NCBI GenBank assembly: GCA_963822905.1
Contig: CAWGJF010000001.1
Coordinates: 1,860,001 to 1,924,000 of the forward strand
DNA length: 64,000 nt
From: CAWGJF01 sp963822905
Lineage (GTDB): Bacteria > Bacteroidota > Ignavibacteria > Ignavibacteriales > Ignavibacteriaceae
Direction: 5' to 3'
How positions within the stretch are numbered: the first letter of the stretch is position 1; each line of letters begins with the position of its first letter. Positions 8,232 through 16,854 of the stretch are shown here, piece after piece. Below the pieces are notes generated by a model. It did not search any database. It saw nothing but the letters and a program-made list of their open reading frames with translations, and was not told the origin of the DNA. Made by a program: the position numbers and the translations under genes.

Positions 8232-9263
8232 ATGCTGATTAAGGAAATACCTTTTTATAGACTGATCAACCAGAAGATTGCTGCTACAAAATTTAAGAAG
8301 CCTGCGGAGATTGTTAGCTGGATGGGAGCAATGCAGGCTCAGGATTTTAAAATGGCAAAATGGGCAATCGGAGTCCGGTTGCCCGGCTTAACCGAAAAAA
8401 TAATTGAAGATGCTGTTAATAAAGGTGAGATAATCCGTACACATCTTTTAAGACCAACCTGGCATTTTGTTACGCGAGAAGATGCTCGTTGGATACTTGA
8501 ATTGACTGCTCCACACATAAAATCAGGTTTAAAATCAAGACACAAAAATCTTGGCTTAGATACTGAAGCAATAAAAAGGAGCAACAGAATAATTGAAAAA
8601 TCTTTATCAGGTGGAAATCATCTATCACGTGAAGAATTAATGAGTGAACTTATTAAAGCTAAATTTGATGTAAGCGAAAACAGATCGTCGCATTTTATGT
8701 TAATGGCAGAATTGGAAGGCATTGTTTGCAGTGGAGCAGCAAAAGGTAATAAACAAACTTATGCACTTTTTGATGAACGTGTTTCAAAATCAAAAACAAT
8801 AAAAAGGGAAGATGCACTAGCAAAACTTGCTGGAAGATATTTTACAAGTCACGGACCCGCAACATTACAGGATTTTGTTTGGTGGTCAGGTTTGCCTGTT
8901 GCAGATGCAAGAAATGCAATTGAAATGGTGAAATCTAAATTTGTTTCTGAGATGATTGATGATAAAGAATATTGGTTTTCAGATTCAATTAAAATTCCTA
9001 AAAAAGTGAAAGAGTCGGTTTATCTTCTTCCTGCATATGATGAGTTTACTATCAGCTACACAGACAGAAGTGCTGTACTCAGTCCTAAATTAATTGATAA
9101 AGCGATTTCCAATAACGGAATTTTCAGACCAATAATTGTTGTAAGCGGACAGGTGGTTGGAATCTGGAAACCTGTTAAAACAAAAGATGAAATAAGTATT
9201 GAAACAGAGTTTTTTAAGAAAATTACTAAACTCGAAAAAGATTTGATTAATAACAGATTTTAA
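8232..9263 (+). CDS. AlkZ-like winged-helix protein (HTH_42 family)
   Basis: The 343 residues match the HTH_42/AlkZ-like family of DNA glycosylases: SWMGAMQAQDFKMAKWAIG near residue 30, IIRTHLLRPTWHFVTREDARW near 68, GPATLQDFVWWSGLPVADAR near 210, and a C-terminal PAYDEFTISYTDRS block. In the AlkZ family the QxQ motif carries the catalytic glutamines; here it is the QAQ at about 35-37, whereas YcaQ/AlkX enzymes have QxD. Known relatives unhook interstrand crosslinks or remove alkylated or azinomycin-type adducts. It is a lone gene with no biosynthetic cluster beside it, so general alkylation repair is the best guess. Confidence 0.8.
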   Translation: MLIKEIPFYRLINQKIAATKFKKPAEIVSWMGAMQAQDFKMAKWAIGVRLPGLTEKIIEDAVNKGEIIRTHLLRPTWHFVTREDARWILELTAPHIKSGLKSRHKNLGLDTEAIKRSNRIIEKSLSGGNHLSREELMSELIKAKFDVSENRSSHFMLMAELEGIVCSGAAKGNKQTYALFDERVSKSKTIKREDALAKLAGRYFTSHGPATLQDFVWWSGLPVADARNAIEMVKSKFVSEMIDDKEYWFSDSIKIPKKVKESVYLLPAYDEFTISYTDRSAVLSPKLIDKAISNNGIFRPIIVVSGQVVGIWKPVKTKDEISIETEFFKKITKLEKDLINNRF

Positions 9264-9377
9264 AGAATATAAAGAGTTCTTAAACTGAGCTGTTGAGTTA
9301 ATTCTTATTCAGGCTATTTTCGTTTCTGTGAATTCTCTCCAAATTTGGATATATTGGCAATCAAAAATTAACACCTC

Positions 9378-10184
9378 ATGCCCTCAATTAATATTTTATT
9401 TATAGGCGATATAGTTGGAAAAGCCGGTCTTGAGCTTGTTCAGACCTGGCTGCCCGGACTTATACAAAAACACAAAGCAGATTTTGTAATTGTAAACGGC
9501 GAGAATGTATCCGGCGGGAAAGGCTGTACTGAAAGCGACGGCAGAAAATTACTGGAACTTGGTGCGCACGTAATTACAGGCGGAAATCATACCTGGGATA
9601 AACCTCAGTCACAGGATTACCTTAAAAAAGAGCCTCGCTCTTTACGACCGTTAAACTATCCCAAAGGAACTTACGGCAACGGGTTTTATATTGGCGATTC
9701 AAAAAAAGGAAAAGTTGCTGTAATAAATTTGCAGGGAAGAACTTTTATGCCGATAATCGATTGTCCCTTCCGTTCTGCTGATTGGGTTGTTGGAAGAGTC
9801 AGTAACGAGACGAAAGTAATTATTATCGATTTTCATGCAGAAGCGACTGCAGAAAAAATGGCATTGTCTCACTACCTCGATGGAAAAATTAGTGCACTTC
9901 TTGGAACACACACTCACGTTCAAACTTCTGATGAAAGAATTTCGGCAAACGGATCAGCTTACATTACTGATGTCGGAATGTCAGGTCCGTATGAATCTGT
10001 AATTGGAATGAAAACACAAGCCGCACTTAACAGGTTTTTATATCAAACTCCTCAAAAGTATGAATCTGCACAGGATGATGTTCACCTTTGTGGTGTATTT
10101 TTAAAGATTGATTCCGAAACCGGTAAAGCTTTGGAAATAGAAAGAATACTCTTCCCGGAATTCAACAAAAAAGTTACTGCTTAA
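9378..10184 (+). CDS. YmdB-like metallophosphoesterase (TIGR00282 family)
   Basis: This 268-residue protein is full length for the TIGR00282/YmdB family. Metal-binding motifs run in order: NILFIGDIVGKAG, VNGENVSGGKG, LGAHVITGGNHTWD, IIDFHAEATAEK, ALLGTHTHVQTSDE and YITDVGMSGPYESVIG. Bacillus YmdB hydrolyses 2',3'-cyclic nucleotides and affects biofilm and sporulation decisions; E. coli ymdB is a different gene despite the name. It is cytoplasmic, with no signal peptide. It opens a dense run of housekeeping genes on +, with 3 bases before the DNA methyltransferase. Confidence 0.9.
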   Translation: MPSINILFIGDIVGKAGLELVQTWLPGLIQKHKADFVIVNGENVSGGKGCTESDGRKLLELGAHVITGGNHTWDKPQSQDYLKKEPRSLRPLNYPKGTYGNGFYIGDSKKGKVAVINLQGRTFMPIIDCPFRSADWVVGRVSNETKVIIIDFHAEATAEKMALSHYLDGKISALLGTHTHVQTSDERISANGSAYITDVGMSGPYESVIGMKTQAALNRFLYQTPQKYESAQDDVHLCGVFLKIDSETGKALEIERILFPEFNKKVTA

Positions 10185-10187
10185 AAA

Positions 10188-11195
10188 ATGATTAATGCCC
10201 CTCTGCCAAGAATTGATCTTGATGAAAAGCTGCAGGAATTACTCCTCCCTTATTGCAGATTAAAAAAAAGTGAAATCTGGAAAGACCCGGATGGAAAACA
10301 TAAAGTTGGCTGCGTTGATGCTGCTAATGAAAATGAAATTAATAAGCTGATTAAAAATGGAAAAGCAGCTCTTGCTGTTCAGGACCCTCCTTATAACTTT
10401 GTTGCATTCGGAACAAAAAAAGTTGATGAGTTTGTAGCATGGAGTAAAGAATGGATAAAACTTTCGCATAAGTATTTGAAAGATGATGCTTCACTTTATA
10501 TCTGGTTAGGAGCAGATCAGAATGAACATTTCAGTCCTTTGCCAGAGTTTATGCTGATGATGAAAGATAACGGATTCGAAAGCAGAAGTTTTATTACAAT
10601 GCGAAACCAGAGAGGTTACGGCACACAAAAAAACTGGATGGCAATTCGACAGGAACTTCTTTTTTACACAAAGGGAAATCCGAAGTTTAATATTGAAGCG
10701 AGTTATACAGATATCCCAAAAGTATTGAATGGTTATTATAAAAATATTAATGGAGAAGATACTTCCAATTTTGACAGGAGCAAATCCGCATTTATAAGAG
10801 CGGGAAATGTTTGGATTGATGTGCAACAGGTTTTTTACAGGATGGAAGAAAATGTAAACGGATGTTTTGCTCAGAAACCATTAAAAGCGATTGAAAGAAT
10901 TATTCAATCTGCAAGTGACGAAAATGAAACTGTACTTGATTATTTCTCACATACTGGCACAACTTTAATCGCTGCAGAAAAACTAAATAGAAAATGTTTA
11001 ACAAGTGATATCAATCCTGTCTTTTGTGAAATTACAATCAGAAGACTTGAGAATTTTAGAAAAGAAGGTAAAACAGGTTGGCAGAATTCCAATCCGTTCC
11101 TTCAGGAAGTATTAAAGGATACAAAACTTAGTAATTATTTAAAGAAAGAATATGATATCTCTTATAATAATTTAAGAGAAAGCGTAAAACAATAA
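10188..11195 (+). CDS. Orphan DNA methyltransferase (N6-adenine/N4-cytosine type)
   Basis: The 335-residue enzyme carries the catalytic DPPYNF motif IV near residue 66 and, later, the SAM-binding region ETVLDYFSHTGTTLIAAEKLNRKCLTSDINP near residue 245. This catalytic-then-SAM-binding order is that of beta-group amino-methyltransferases. The motif I equivalent is FSHTGTT instead of the more usual FxGSGTT. The recognition site cannot be read. No restriction endonuclease gene is near; it is wedged between ymdB-like and folD genes with gaps of 3 and 7 bases. It may be a maintenance or regulatory methylase rather than part of a restriction system. Confidence 0.85.
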   Translation: MINAPLPRIDLDEKLQELLLPYCRLKKSEIWKDPDGKHKVGCVDAANENEINKLIKNGKAALAVQDPPYNFVAFGTKKVDEFVAWSKEWIKLSHKYLKDDASLYIWLGADQNEHFSPLPEFMLMMKDNGFESRSFITMRNQRGYGTQKNWMAIRQELLFYTKGNPKFNIEASYTDIPKVLNGYYKNINGEDTSNFDRSKSAFIRAGNVWIDVQQVFYRMEENVNGCFAQKPLKAIERIIQSASDENETVLDYFSHTGTTLIAAEKLNRKCLTSDINPVFCEITIRRLENFRKEGKTGWQNSNPFLQEVLKDTKLSNYLKKEYDISYNNLRESVKQ

Positions 11196-11202
11196 AAGAA
11201 TT

Positions 11203-12081
11203 ATGGAAATCATAGACGGAAAAAAAGTAGCAGCAGAAATAAGATCAGAGTTAAAGGCTGAGATTGATAAGTTAAAATCAGCAGGGAAAAAAGTTCCCGG
11301 TTTAGTTGTAATTCTTGTAGGTAGTGATCCGGCTTCAGAAATTTATGTGAGGAATAAAGCCAAAGCCTGTGAAGAAATCGGGATGAAATCCAAAGTTGAG
11401 TTGCGTGACAAGGAAATTTTAGGGGAAGATTTGCTGAGTCTTGTTAACCAATACAACAATGACAATGATTACCACGGAATTTTAGTTCAGCTTCCATTGC
11501 CGAAGCATATCAACGAAGACAAAATCATCGATGCAATCTCACCTAAAAAAGATGTTGACGGCTTTCATCCAATCAGCATTGGTAAACTTGTGATCGGAAA
11601 AGATACTTTTAAATCATGTACGCCCGCAGGGATTCAGGAATTACTGAAAAGATATAAAATTGAAACTAAAGGCAAACATGTTGTGGTTTTAGGAAGAAGT
11701 AATATTGTTGGTAAGCCGATTGCAAATATTCTACTGCAGAAAAAAGAATTTGCAAATTCTATTGTAACTATTTGCCATTCAGCGGCACAAGATGTTTCAG
11801 TTTACACAAAGCAAGCAGATATTCTTATTGCGGCAATTGGTTCGCCGGAATTTGTAAAAGCTGATATGGTAAAAGATGGTGTCGTAGTTATCGATGTTGG
11901 AATAAACAGGGTAGAGGATAAATCAAAACCAAAAGGTTATCGTTTAACCGGAGATGTGACATTTGATGAAGTTTCAAAAAAAGCTTCTTATATTACACCT
12001 GTTCCCGGTGGTGTTGGACCTATGACTATTGCAATGCTGCTAAAAAATACTTTCAAAGCATATAAAATGTATGGTGAATAA
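11203..12081 (+). CDS. folD: Bifunctional methylenetetrahydrofolate dehydrogenase/cyclohydrolase
   Basis: The 292-residue protein is full length for FolD, which interconverts 5,10-methylene- and 10-formyl-tetrahydrofolate using NADP. Visible landmarks are YVRNKAKACEEIG with the catalytic Lys near residue 54, GILVQLPLPKHINEDKI, KDVDGFHPISIGKL, VVLGRSNIVGKPIANILL in the nucleotide-binding fold and the closing TPVPGGVGPMTIAMLLKNT signature. It supplies one-carbon units for purine and formyl-methionine synthesis. Its last codons overlap the first possible start of deoC. Confidence 0.95.
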   Translation: MEIIDGKKVAAEIRSELKAEIDKLKSAGKKVPGLVVILVGSDPASEIYVRNKAKACEEIGMKSKVELRDKEILGEDLLSLVNQYNNDNDYHGILVQLPLPKHINEDKIIDAISPKKDVDGFHPISIGKLVIGKDTFKSCTPAGIQELLKRYKIETKGKHVVVLGRSNIVGKPIANILLQKKEFANSIVTICHSAAQDVSVYTKQADILIAAIGSPEFVKADMVKDGVVVIDVGINRVEDKSKPKGYRLTGDVTFDEVSKKASYITPVPGGVGPMTIAMLLKNTFKAYKMYGE

Positions 12082-12949
12082 AATGGATCAGAAAATAACA
12101 AACCTCGATGTATCACCTGAATTTTTGGAAAAAGTTTTCCAGGAATACTATTGTCACGGCGATTCCTGCAGAGGATGGGAAACTAATGTTGTTACTCAGC
12201 CAAATGCTATAAAAAATATTGTTGAAGTTGGTGCAAACAGAATTGCAGCAGGGAAGGGAATTGGTGATAAATTAAAAGACATAAATATAGCCGGTAAAAT
12301 TGATCACACACTTCTAAAACCTGATGCTACACCAAAAGACATAACTGAACTTTGTGAAGAAGCGAGAAAATATTCTTTTGCGTCAGTATGTATTAATCCT
12401 GGTTATGTTTCAATGTGCAGTAAATTGCTAGCCGGAACTTCGGTCAAAGTTTGTACAGTTATTGGTTTTCCGTTAGGTTCAAATACTACTGAAGTTAAGA
12501 AATTTGAAGCAGAACAGGCAATTCAGAATGGAGCAACTGAAGTTGATATGGTTATTAATGTTGGTCGCTTAAAATCCGGAGATTATGATTATGTAGAAAA
12601 TGATATCAGGAAGGTAGTCAGCACAGCAAAATCAAAAAATGCGATCTGTAAAGTGATTTTGGAGACAGCTTTGCTTACAGATGAAGAAAAAGTAAAAGCC
12701 TGTTTGATCTGTAAAAAAACAGGGGCTGATTTCGTAAAAACTTCAACCGGGTTCAGTAAAGGCGGAGCAACAGTTGGTGATGTAGCATTAATGAAATATG
12801 TTGTCGGAAAAGAAATGGGAGTAAAAGCTTCCGGCGGCATAAGATCAAAAGAAGATGCTGAAGCTATGATAGCTTCGGGTGCTGACAGAATTGGAGCAAG
12901 TGCTAGTGTTAAGATTGTTTCCGGTGAAAAGAGTGAAAGTACTTATTAG
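12071..12949 (+). CDS. deoC: Deoxyribose-phosphate aldolase with N-terminal extension
   Basis: DeoC splits deoxyribose-5-phosphate to glyceraldehyde-3-phosphate and acetaldehyde through a Schiff-base lysine. The core runs from KIDHTLLKPDATPKDI to the end: SVCINPGYVSMC, VIGFPLGSNTTEVK, EVDMVINVGRLKSGDYDYV, FVKTSTGFSKGGAT with the catalytic Lys, and GVKASGGIRSKEDA. At 292 residues it is about 70 longer than the E. coli type, because of an N-terminal stretch (about 1-72) with a CHGDSCRGW element. Either ATG 12071, overlapping folD, or ATG 12083 may be used. Confidence 0.93.
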   Translation: MVNKMDQKITNLDVSPEFLEKVFQEYYCHGDSCRGWETNVVTQPNAIKNIVEVGANRIAAGKGIGDKLKDINIAGKIDHTLLKPDATPKDITELCEEARKYSFASVCINPGYVSMCSKLLAGTSVKVCTVIGFPLGSNTTEVKKFEAEQAIQNGATEVDMVINVGRLKSGDYDYVENDIRKVVSTAKSKNAICKVILETALLTDEEKVKACLICKKTGADFVKTSTGFSKGGATVGDVALMKYVVGKEMGVKASGGIRSKEDAEAMIASGADRIGASASVKIVSGEKSESTY

Positions 12950-13180
12950 ATGATTCTTGATGTTGTTGTTATAAAAACTGATGATGGTGTAACTGCAGAA
13001 ATTCCTTCTTTGAAACATTGTGAATGCTGGGCTCACGATGAGGAAACCGTACTTGGCAAAATTACCGAACTCGCTGCATTTTATCTTCAGGCTGATGAAA
13101 ATAAATTGAAGCTGGATAAAGCACGCAAAACACAAAATAAATCAATATACAAACTTGTATTTGATAAGAGCACTCTGTGA
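12950..13180 (+). CDS. HicB-like small protein without a HicA partner
   Basis: The 76-residue frame begins at the base after the deoC stop and ends overlapping the next gene, so translation is probably coupled. Its beginning, VVVIKTDDGVTAEIPSLKHCECWAHDEETVLGKITELAAFYLQ, has the HicB-like fold pattern (strand, strand, P-x-L-x-x-C, then helix). HicB proteins usually neutralise the HicA RNase, but no HicA-sized gene is next to it and there is no DNA-binding tail. It may be a stand-alone HicB-like protein; no function is assigned. Confidence 0.65.
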   Translation: MILDVVVIKTDDGVTAEIPSLKHCECWAHDEETVLGKITELAAFYLQADENKLKLDKARKTQNKSIYKLVFDKSTL

Positions 13181-13764
13181 AAAACAGAACAGAAAAAAGA
13201 ATTGAAAAACTCACCAAAGTTATCAGATCCCGTCAGCCTTCCTTAAAATTAGTTTTAGAAAATATTCACGACAGGCACAATGTAAGTGCAATTTTCCGAA
13301 CCTGCGATGCTGCCGGGATTCCAAAAGTTTCGCTGATTTACAACCTTGAAAAATTTCCAAAAATCGGAAAGAAATCATCAGCTTCTGCGTTCAAATGGGT
13401 TGAAAAAGAAAAATTCAAAACTGTAGAAGAATGTTATTCTGCATTAAAAAAAGATGGTTATAAAATTTATGCTTCTGCAATTTCTGAAACCGCTAAAGAT
13501 GTTTATGAACTAGATTTCACCAAAAAAACTGCAATTGTAATGGGTAATGAAAACAGGGGATTATCTGATGAGGCAATTGAAAAAGCCGATGTTCGATTCA
13601 AAATTCCGATGTATGGAATGGTTCAGAGCCTGAATGTTTCGGTTTCTGCAGCAATTGTTATCTATGAAGCATTGAGACAAAGGATAAAAAGTCATAAGTT
13701 TAATGAAGGTGAATTGAGTGAGATACAAATTGCTGATATGTTGGATTTATGGTCTGAGAAATAA
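13177..13764 (+). CDS. TrmH/SpoU-family RNA 2'-O-methyltransferase
   Basis: A 195-residue SPOUT methylase. The first motif LVLENIHDRHNVSAIFRTCDAAGI contains the conserved N and catalytic R region, followed by TAIVMGNENRGLSDEAIEKAD and the knot-forming FKIPMYGMVQSLNVSVSAAIVIYEAL. This layout, with no long N-terminal substrate domain, fits TrmH, which methylates G18 of tRNA. The start is GTG 13177, overlapping the TGA of the preceding gene as GTGA. SPOUT enzymes with other RNA targets look similar, so the substrate is inference. Confidence 0.87.
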   Translation: MKNRTEKRIEKLTKVIRSRQPSLKLVLENIHDRHNVSAIFRTCDAAGIPKVSLIYNLEKFPKIGKKSSASAFKWVEKEKFKTVEECYSALKKDGYKIYASAISETAKDVYELDFTKKTAIVMGNENRGLSDEAIEKADVRFKIPMYGMVQSLNVSVSAAIVIYEALRQRIKSHKFNEGELSEIQIADMLDLWSEK

Positions 13765-13778
13765 AAGATGGGTTTGAA

Positions 13779-15065
13779 ATGGAACAAAAATTTAATAAGA
13801 TTTCAAAAATCAAAGGTACCTTAAAACTTCCCGGTGATAAATCCATATCCCACCGCGCTTTGATATTTGCTGCACTTGCAAACGCAACATCCCTGATTTT
13901 AAATCTTTCGGAATCTGATGATGTAAAATCTACAAAAAAATGTTTGGAGGAACTTGGAATTGGTTTTCATGAAAATGGAAATACACTTTTTGTGGATGGA
14001 TTGGGTTTTAAAGGATTTAAAAAACCAGGAAAAGAATTAGATGCCGGTAATTCCGGAACTACTGCAAGATTGTTGACAGGAATTCTTTCGGCACAGGATT
14101 TTAATTCTATTATTACCGGAGATAGTTCTTTAAGCAGTAGACCAATGAAAAGAGTCGTTACGCCTTTAAAACAAATGGGCGCAAATATAAAAGCAAAAGA
14201 TGATGAATATCTTCCCCTTGAAATTTATTCTGCAGGTGAATTAAAAAATATCGAGTATACTTTACCGGTAGCGAGTGCACAAGTTAAAAGTGCTGTTTTG
14301 CTTGCGGGGCTGTTTAGAAAAGAAAAAACATATGTACTGGAAAAAATTCCATCAAGAGACCACACAGAAAGAATGTTGAAACTGGAAATAGAAATGAAAG
14401 ATAATTTAAGGTATATCAGTTCTTCAAAATTAAATTATCCCACCTCTGGCGAATTTTTCATTCCAGGTGATTTATCAACCGCAGCTTATTTTATTGTATT
14501 AGCTCTACTCTTAAAAGATTCTGAATTGAAAATTGAAAATGTATCGCTGAATCCGACAAGGTTTGGATTTGTAAATCATTTAAAGAAAATGGGAGCGGAT
14601 ATTACAGTCGAGATTATTAGTGAAAGTAACGGAGAGCCATATGGTGTTTTATTGGTTAGAAGTAGTGAACTTGAGAACAAAGAAATTAATAGGGAACTTG
14701 TGCCAGGGTTGATAGATGAATTACCTATACTTTCAATTGCAGGAATTTTTGCTAAAGGTGAATTCACTTTAAGAGGAGCATCAGAATTAAAAATTAAAGA
14801 GACTGACAGAATTCAAACTTTCCTGTATAATCTTGAAGGTTCTGGATTAGAAATTGAAAAATTTGATGATGGGTATAAATTATCCGGCAGTATTAAATCA
14901 TTCAGTAAAATGAAAACATTTAATAGTTTTGGAGACCACAGGATGGCAATGTCATTCGCGATACTGGCAAGCCTGATACCTTCCGGTGGGATTATTGAAG
15001 ACTTTGAATGTGCATCAGTTTCAAATCCGCATTTTCTTGAACAACTTCAATCGGTTTCTGCTTAA
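13779..15065 (+). CDS. aroA: 3-phosphoshikimate 1-carboxyvinyltransferase (EPSP synthase)
   Basis: The 428-residue enzyme is full length. It carries the active-site motifs LPGDKSISHRALIFAALA, LDAGNSGTTARLLTGILS, SLSSRPMKRVVTPL, ASAQVKSAVLLAGL, LKIKETDRIQTF and the terminal SFGDHRMAMSFAILAS. It joins shikimate-3-phosphate and phosphoenolpyruvate in the sixth step of aromatic amino acid synthesis. The first shikimate step, DAHP synthase, is also in this window at 37426-38268 but in another operon. It ends 2 bases before the end of bshC, which is convergent. Confidence 0.95.
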   Translation: MEQKFNKISKIKGTLKLPGDKSISHRALIFAALANATSLILNLSESDDVKSTKKCLEELGIGFHENGNTLFVDGLGFKGFKKPGKELDAGNSGTTARLLTGILSAQDFNSIITGDSSLSSRPMKRVVTPLKQMGANIKAKDDEYLPLEIYSAGELKNIEYTLPVASAQVKSAVLLAGLFRKEKTYVLEKIPSRDHTERMLKLEIEMKDNLRYISSSKLNYPTSGEFFIPGDLSTAAYFIVLALLLKDSELKIENVSLNPTRFGFVNHLKKMGADITVEIISESNGEPYGVLLVRSSELENKEINRELVPGLIDELPILSIAGIFAKGEFTLRGASELKIKETDRIQTFLYNLEGSGLEIEKFDDGYKLSGSIKSFSKMKTFNSFGDHRMAMSFAILASLIPSGGIIEDFECASVSNPHFLEQLQSVSA

Positions 15066-15067
15066 AA

Positions 15068-16693
15068 CTAAATCTCTAAAACCTGGTGCTCAAACTTATC
15101 AATCTGAATTTCATTATATAGTCGATTCAGAAAATCTGGACCATATTTATTAACAAAGTAAGTAAAGTTCAGAATACGTTCCTGCAGATTTGATTCGGGA
15201 AACAGTATTGTTGCAGCCTTGTCAATCTGCCTGAGCGTAACATCATATCTTTTATTTTGTGCTTCTTCAGCTTTTCTCTTCAGTTCATCCAGCGAATTAA
15301 AAATTTTCTCTTTATACTTTTTAGAAGCATCGGCAGTTGTTTTGTCGATCTGAAAAAGTTTTTCTTTCAGTTGATCGAAAGTAATCTCAATATTTGAACT
15401 CATTTCTTTGAAAATATCATTTAACGAAATTTCAGCAATTGCGTCAATCACTCTTTTCTTTGAACCTTCAACATCAATAAAAATATCATTTATTGTCAGA
15501 TCATATTTATCGAGTGTCTTTTTAATATTCCCTTCAAAAATTGTTACTGAAGACCGTGGATAAATGACTGGGGGAACAACTCCGAAAAAATTATAAAGTG
15601 GTTTGATTTGTGCAAAGTAGGAAATCTCGCCTGGACCTCCGATGTAAAATGCTGTCGGCAAAATATAATCCTGGCAAATCGGTCTTAGTAAAACATTCGG
15701 ACTAAAATTTTCAGGTTGGGTATCAACCACTTCCAGGATTTGATCAAGAGTGAAATTCTTCCTTTTCCTTTTCAACCTGAAATCATTTTCAACTGGTTCA
15801 ATTGAATATCTTCCATCTTCAAGACTAAGGAATAAGTTTACAGGCTTTACTTTTACTTGCGCATGATATCTTTCTTCAAGTTCCGCACTTACATGAACAA
15901 GCTTATCAGTATACTGTCTGAATTCACTTAATTCCTTTTTGAAAACCGGTTTTAATAATTCTTTTACTTTTTTATCCTGTGGATCAAAAATTATAAGTCC
16001 CGATTCATCGAATACCGAATGAATTAAATTCCTGAACGCTTCTTTGAAAGAAACGCCTTCCATATAAAAACTTTGCAAATTACTTATGAGTGTTTCTTTG
16101 AACTCGGTATTTCTTAACTGATCAGAAAGTTTGTTGATGAAATCATTAACAGATGAGTCAAATTTCAAAAATCCAACACTTTGTTTTGCTTCATCTTCAG
16201 GAATTTCTTCACCATAACCTATTGTAACGAGTTTATTCTGATCGTCAATAGTTGTAATTGTTCTTACTTCATTAAAATCGTGATCATCTCCCTCAAGCCA
16301 AAATACAGGGACGAAATTGAATTCATCATATCTTTCTGATAAATGTTCACACAGTTTTATTGCGGTTATAATTTTATAAAAAGTATAAAGTGGTCCTCCA
16401 AAAACACCAAGTTGCTGACCGGTCACAACTGCCAGAGTTTTTTTATCTGAAAGTAATTGAATATTTTTTCTTGTCAGTTCAGAAGATTCTAATCCTGTAT
16501 ATTGATTCTGAATTATTGAAGTAAGTTGTGAATAATGCGATTGTTTGGATTCGCTAATGTCTTTAAATATTTTTAGGTATGAATCTTTGTTCCTGAAATT
16601 ATGAGCAAAGTAATCCTTTACATTATCAAATTCATACAAATAATCTAAAAAAAGATTCTGATGACCTGGAATGTCACAGAAATTTATGTACAT
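15068..16693 (-). CDS. bshC: Bacillithiol biosynthesis cysteine-adding enzyme
   Basis: BshC joins cysteine to glucosaminyl malate in the last step of bacillithiol synthesis. The 541-residue length and motifs fit: VVTGQQLGVFGGPLYTFYKIITAI near residue 90, FVPVFWLEGDDHDFNEV near 128, LLRPICQDYILPTAFYIGGPGEISYFAQ in the middle, and a long coiled-coil-like helix before the C-terminus. Bacillithiol is the main low-molecular-weight thiol in Firmicutes and many Bacteroidota relatives. The partners bshA and bshB are not in the window, so the pathway's completeness cannot be judged. Confidence 0.92.
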   Translation of the reverse strand: MYINFCDIPGHQNLFLDYLYEFDNVKDYFAHNFRNKDSYLKIFKDISESKQSHYSQLTSIIQNQYTGLESSELTRKNIQLLSDKKTLAVVTGQQLGVFGGPLYTFYKIITAIKLCEHLSERYDEFNFVPVFWLEGDDHDFNEVRTITTIDDQNKLVTIGYGEEIPEDEAKQSVGFLKFDSSVNDFINKLSDQLRNTEFKETLISNLQSFYMEGVSFKEAFRNLIHSVFDESGLIIFDPQDKKVKELLKPVFKKELSEFRQYTDKLVHVSAELEERYHAQVKVKPVNLFLSLEDGRYSIEPVENDFRLKRKRKNFTLDQILEVVDTQPENFSPNVLLRPICQDYILPTAFYIGGPGEISYFAQIKPLYNFFGVVPPVIYPRSSVTIFEGNIKKTLDKYDLTINDIFIDVEGSKKRVIDAIAEISLNDIFKEMSSNIEITFDQLKEKLFQIDKTTADASKKYKEKIFNSLDELKRKAEEAQNKRYDVTLRQIDKAATILFPESNLQERILNFTYFVNKYGPDFLNRLYNEIQIDKFEHQVLEI

Positions 16694-16782
16694 GAAAACT
16701 CCGTTTTAGTTAAAGTTTTTCAGTAAGATTGGAAATGACACTGAAAAAATATGGATTTTGGCACCAATTAAAAAGAAAGTTG

Positions 16783-16809
16783 AAGTGCTAAAATTCTTAT
16801 TTTGCACTT
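16783..16809. other. Strong hairpin in divergent intergenic region
   Basis: Arms AAGTGC-t-AAAAT and ATTTTGCACTT pair over 11 bp with one bulged base and a TCTT loop. It lies between the divergent bshC and radical SAM genes, about 45 bases before the TTG start of the latter. No long T run follows on the + strand. It could be a leader hairpin or a protein-binding palindrome; position argues against a terminator for a known gene. Confidence 0.4.
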
Positions 16810-16854
16810 TATTATTTATTTTCCTATTGAATCCCAAAAGATAAAAGCATTTAC

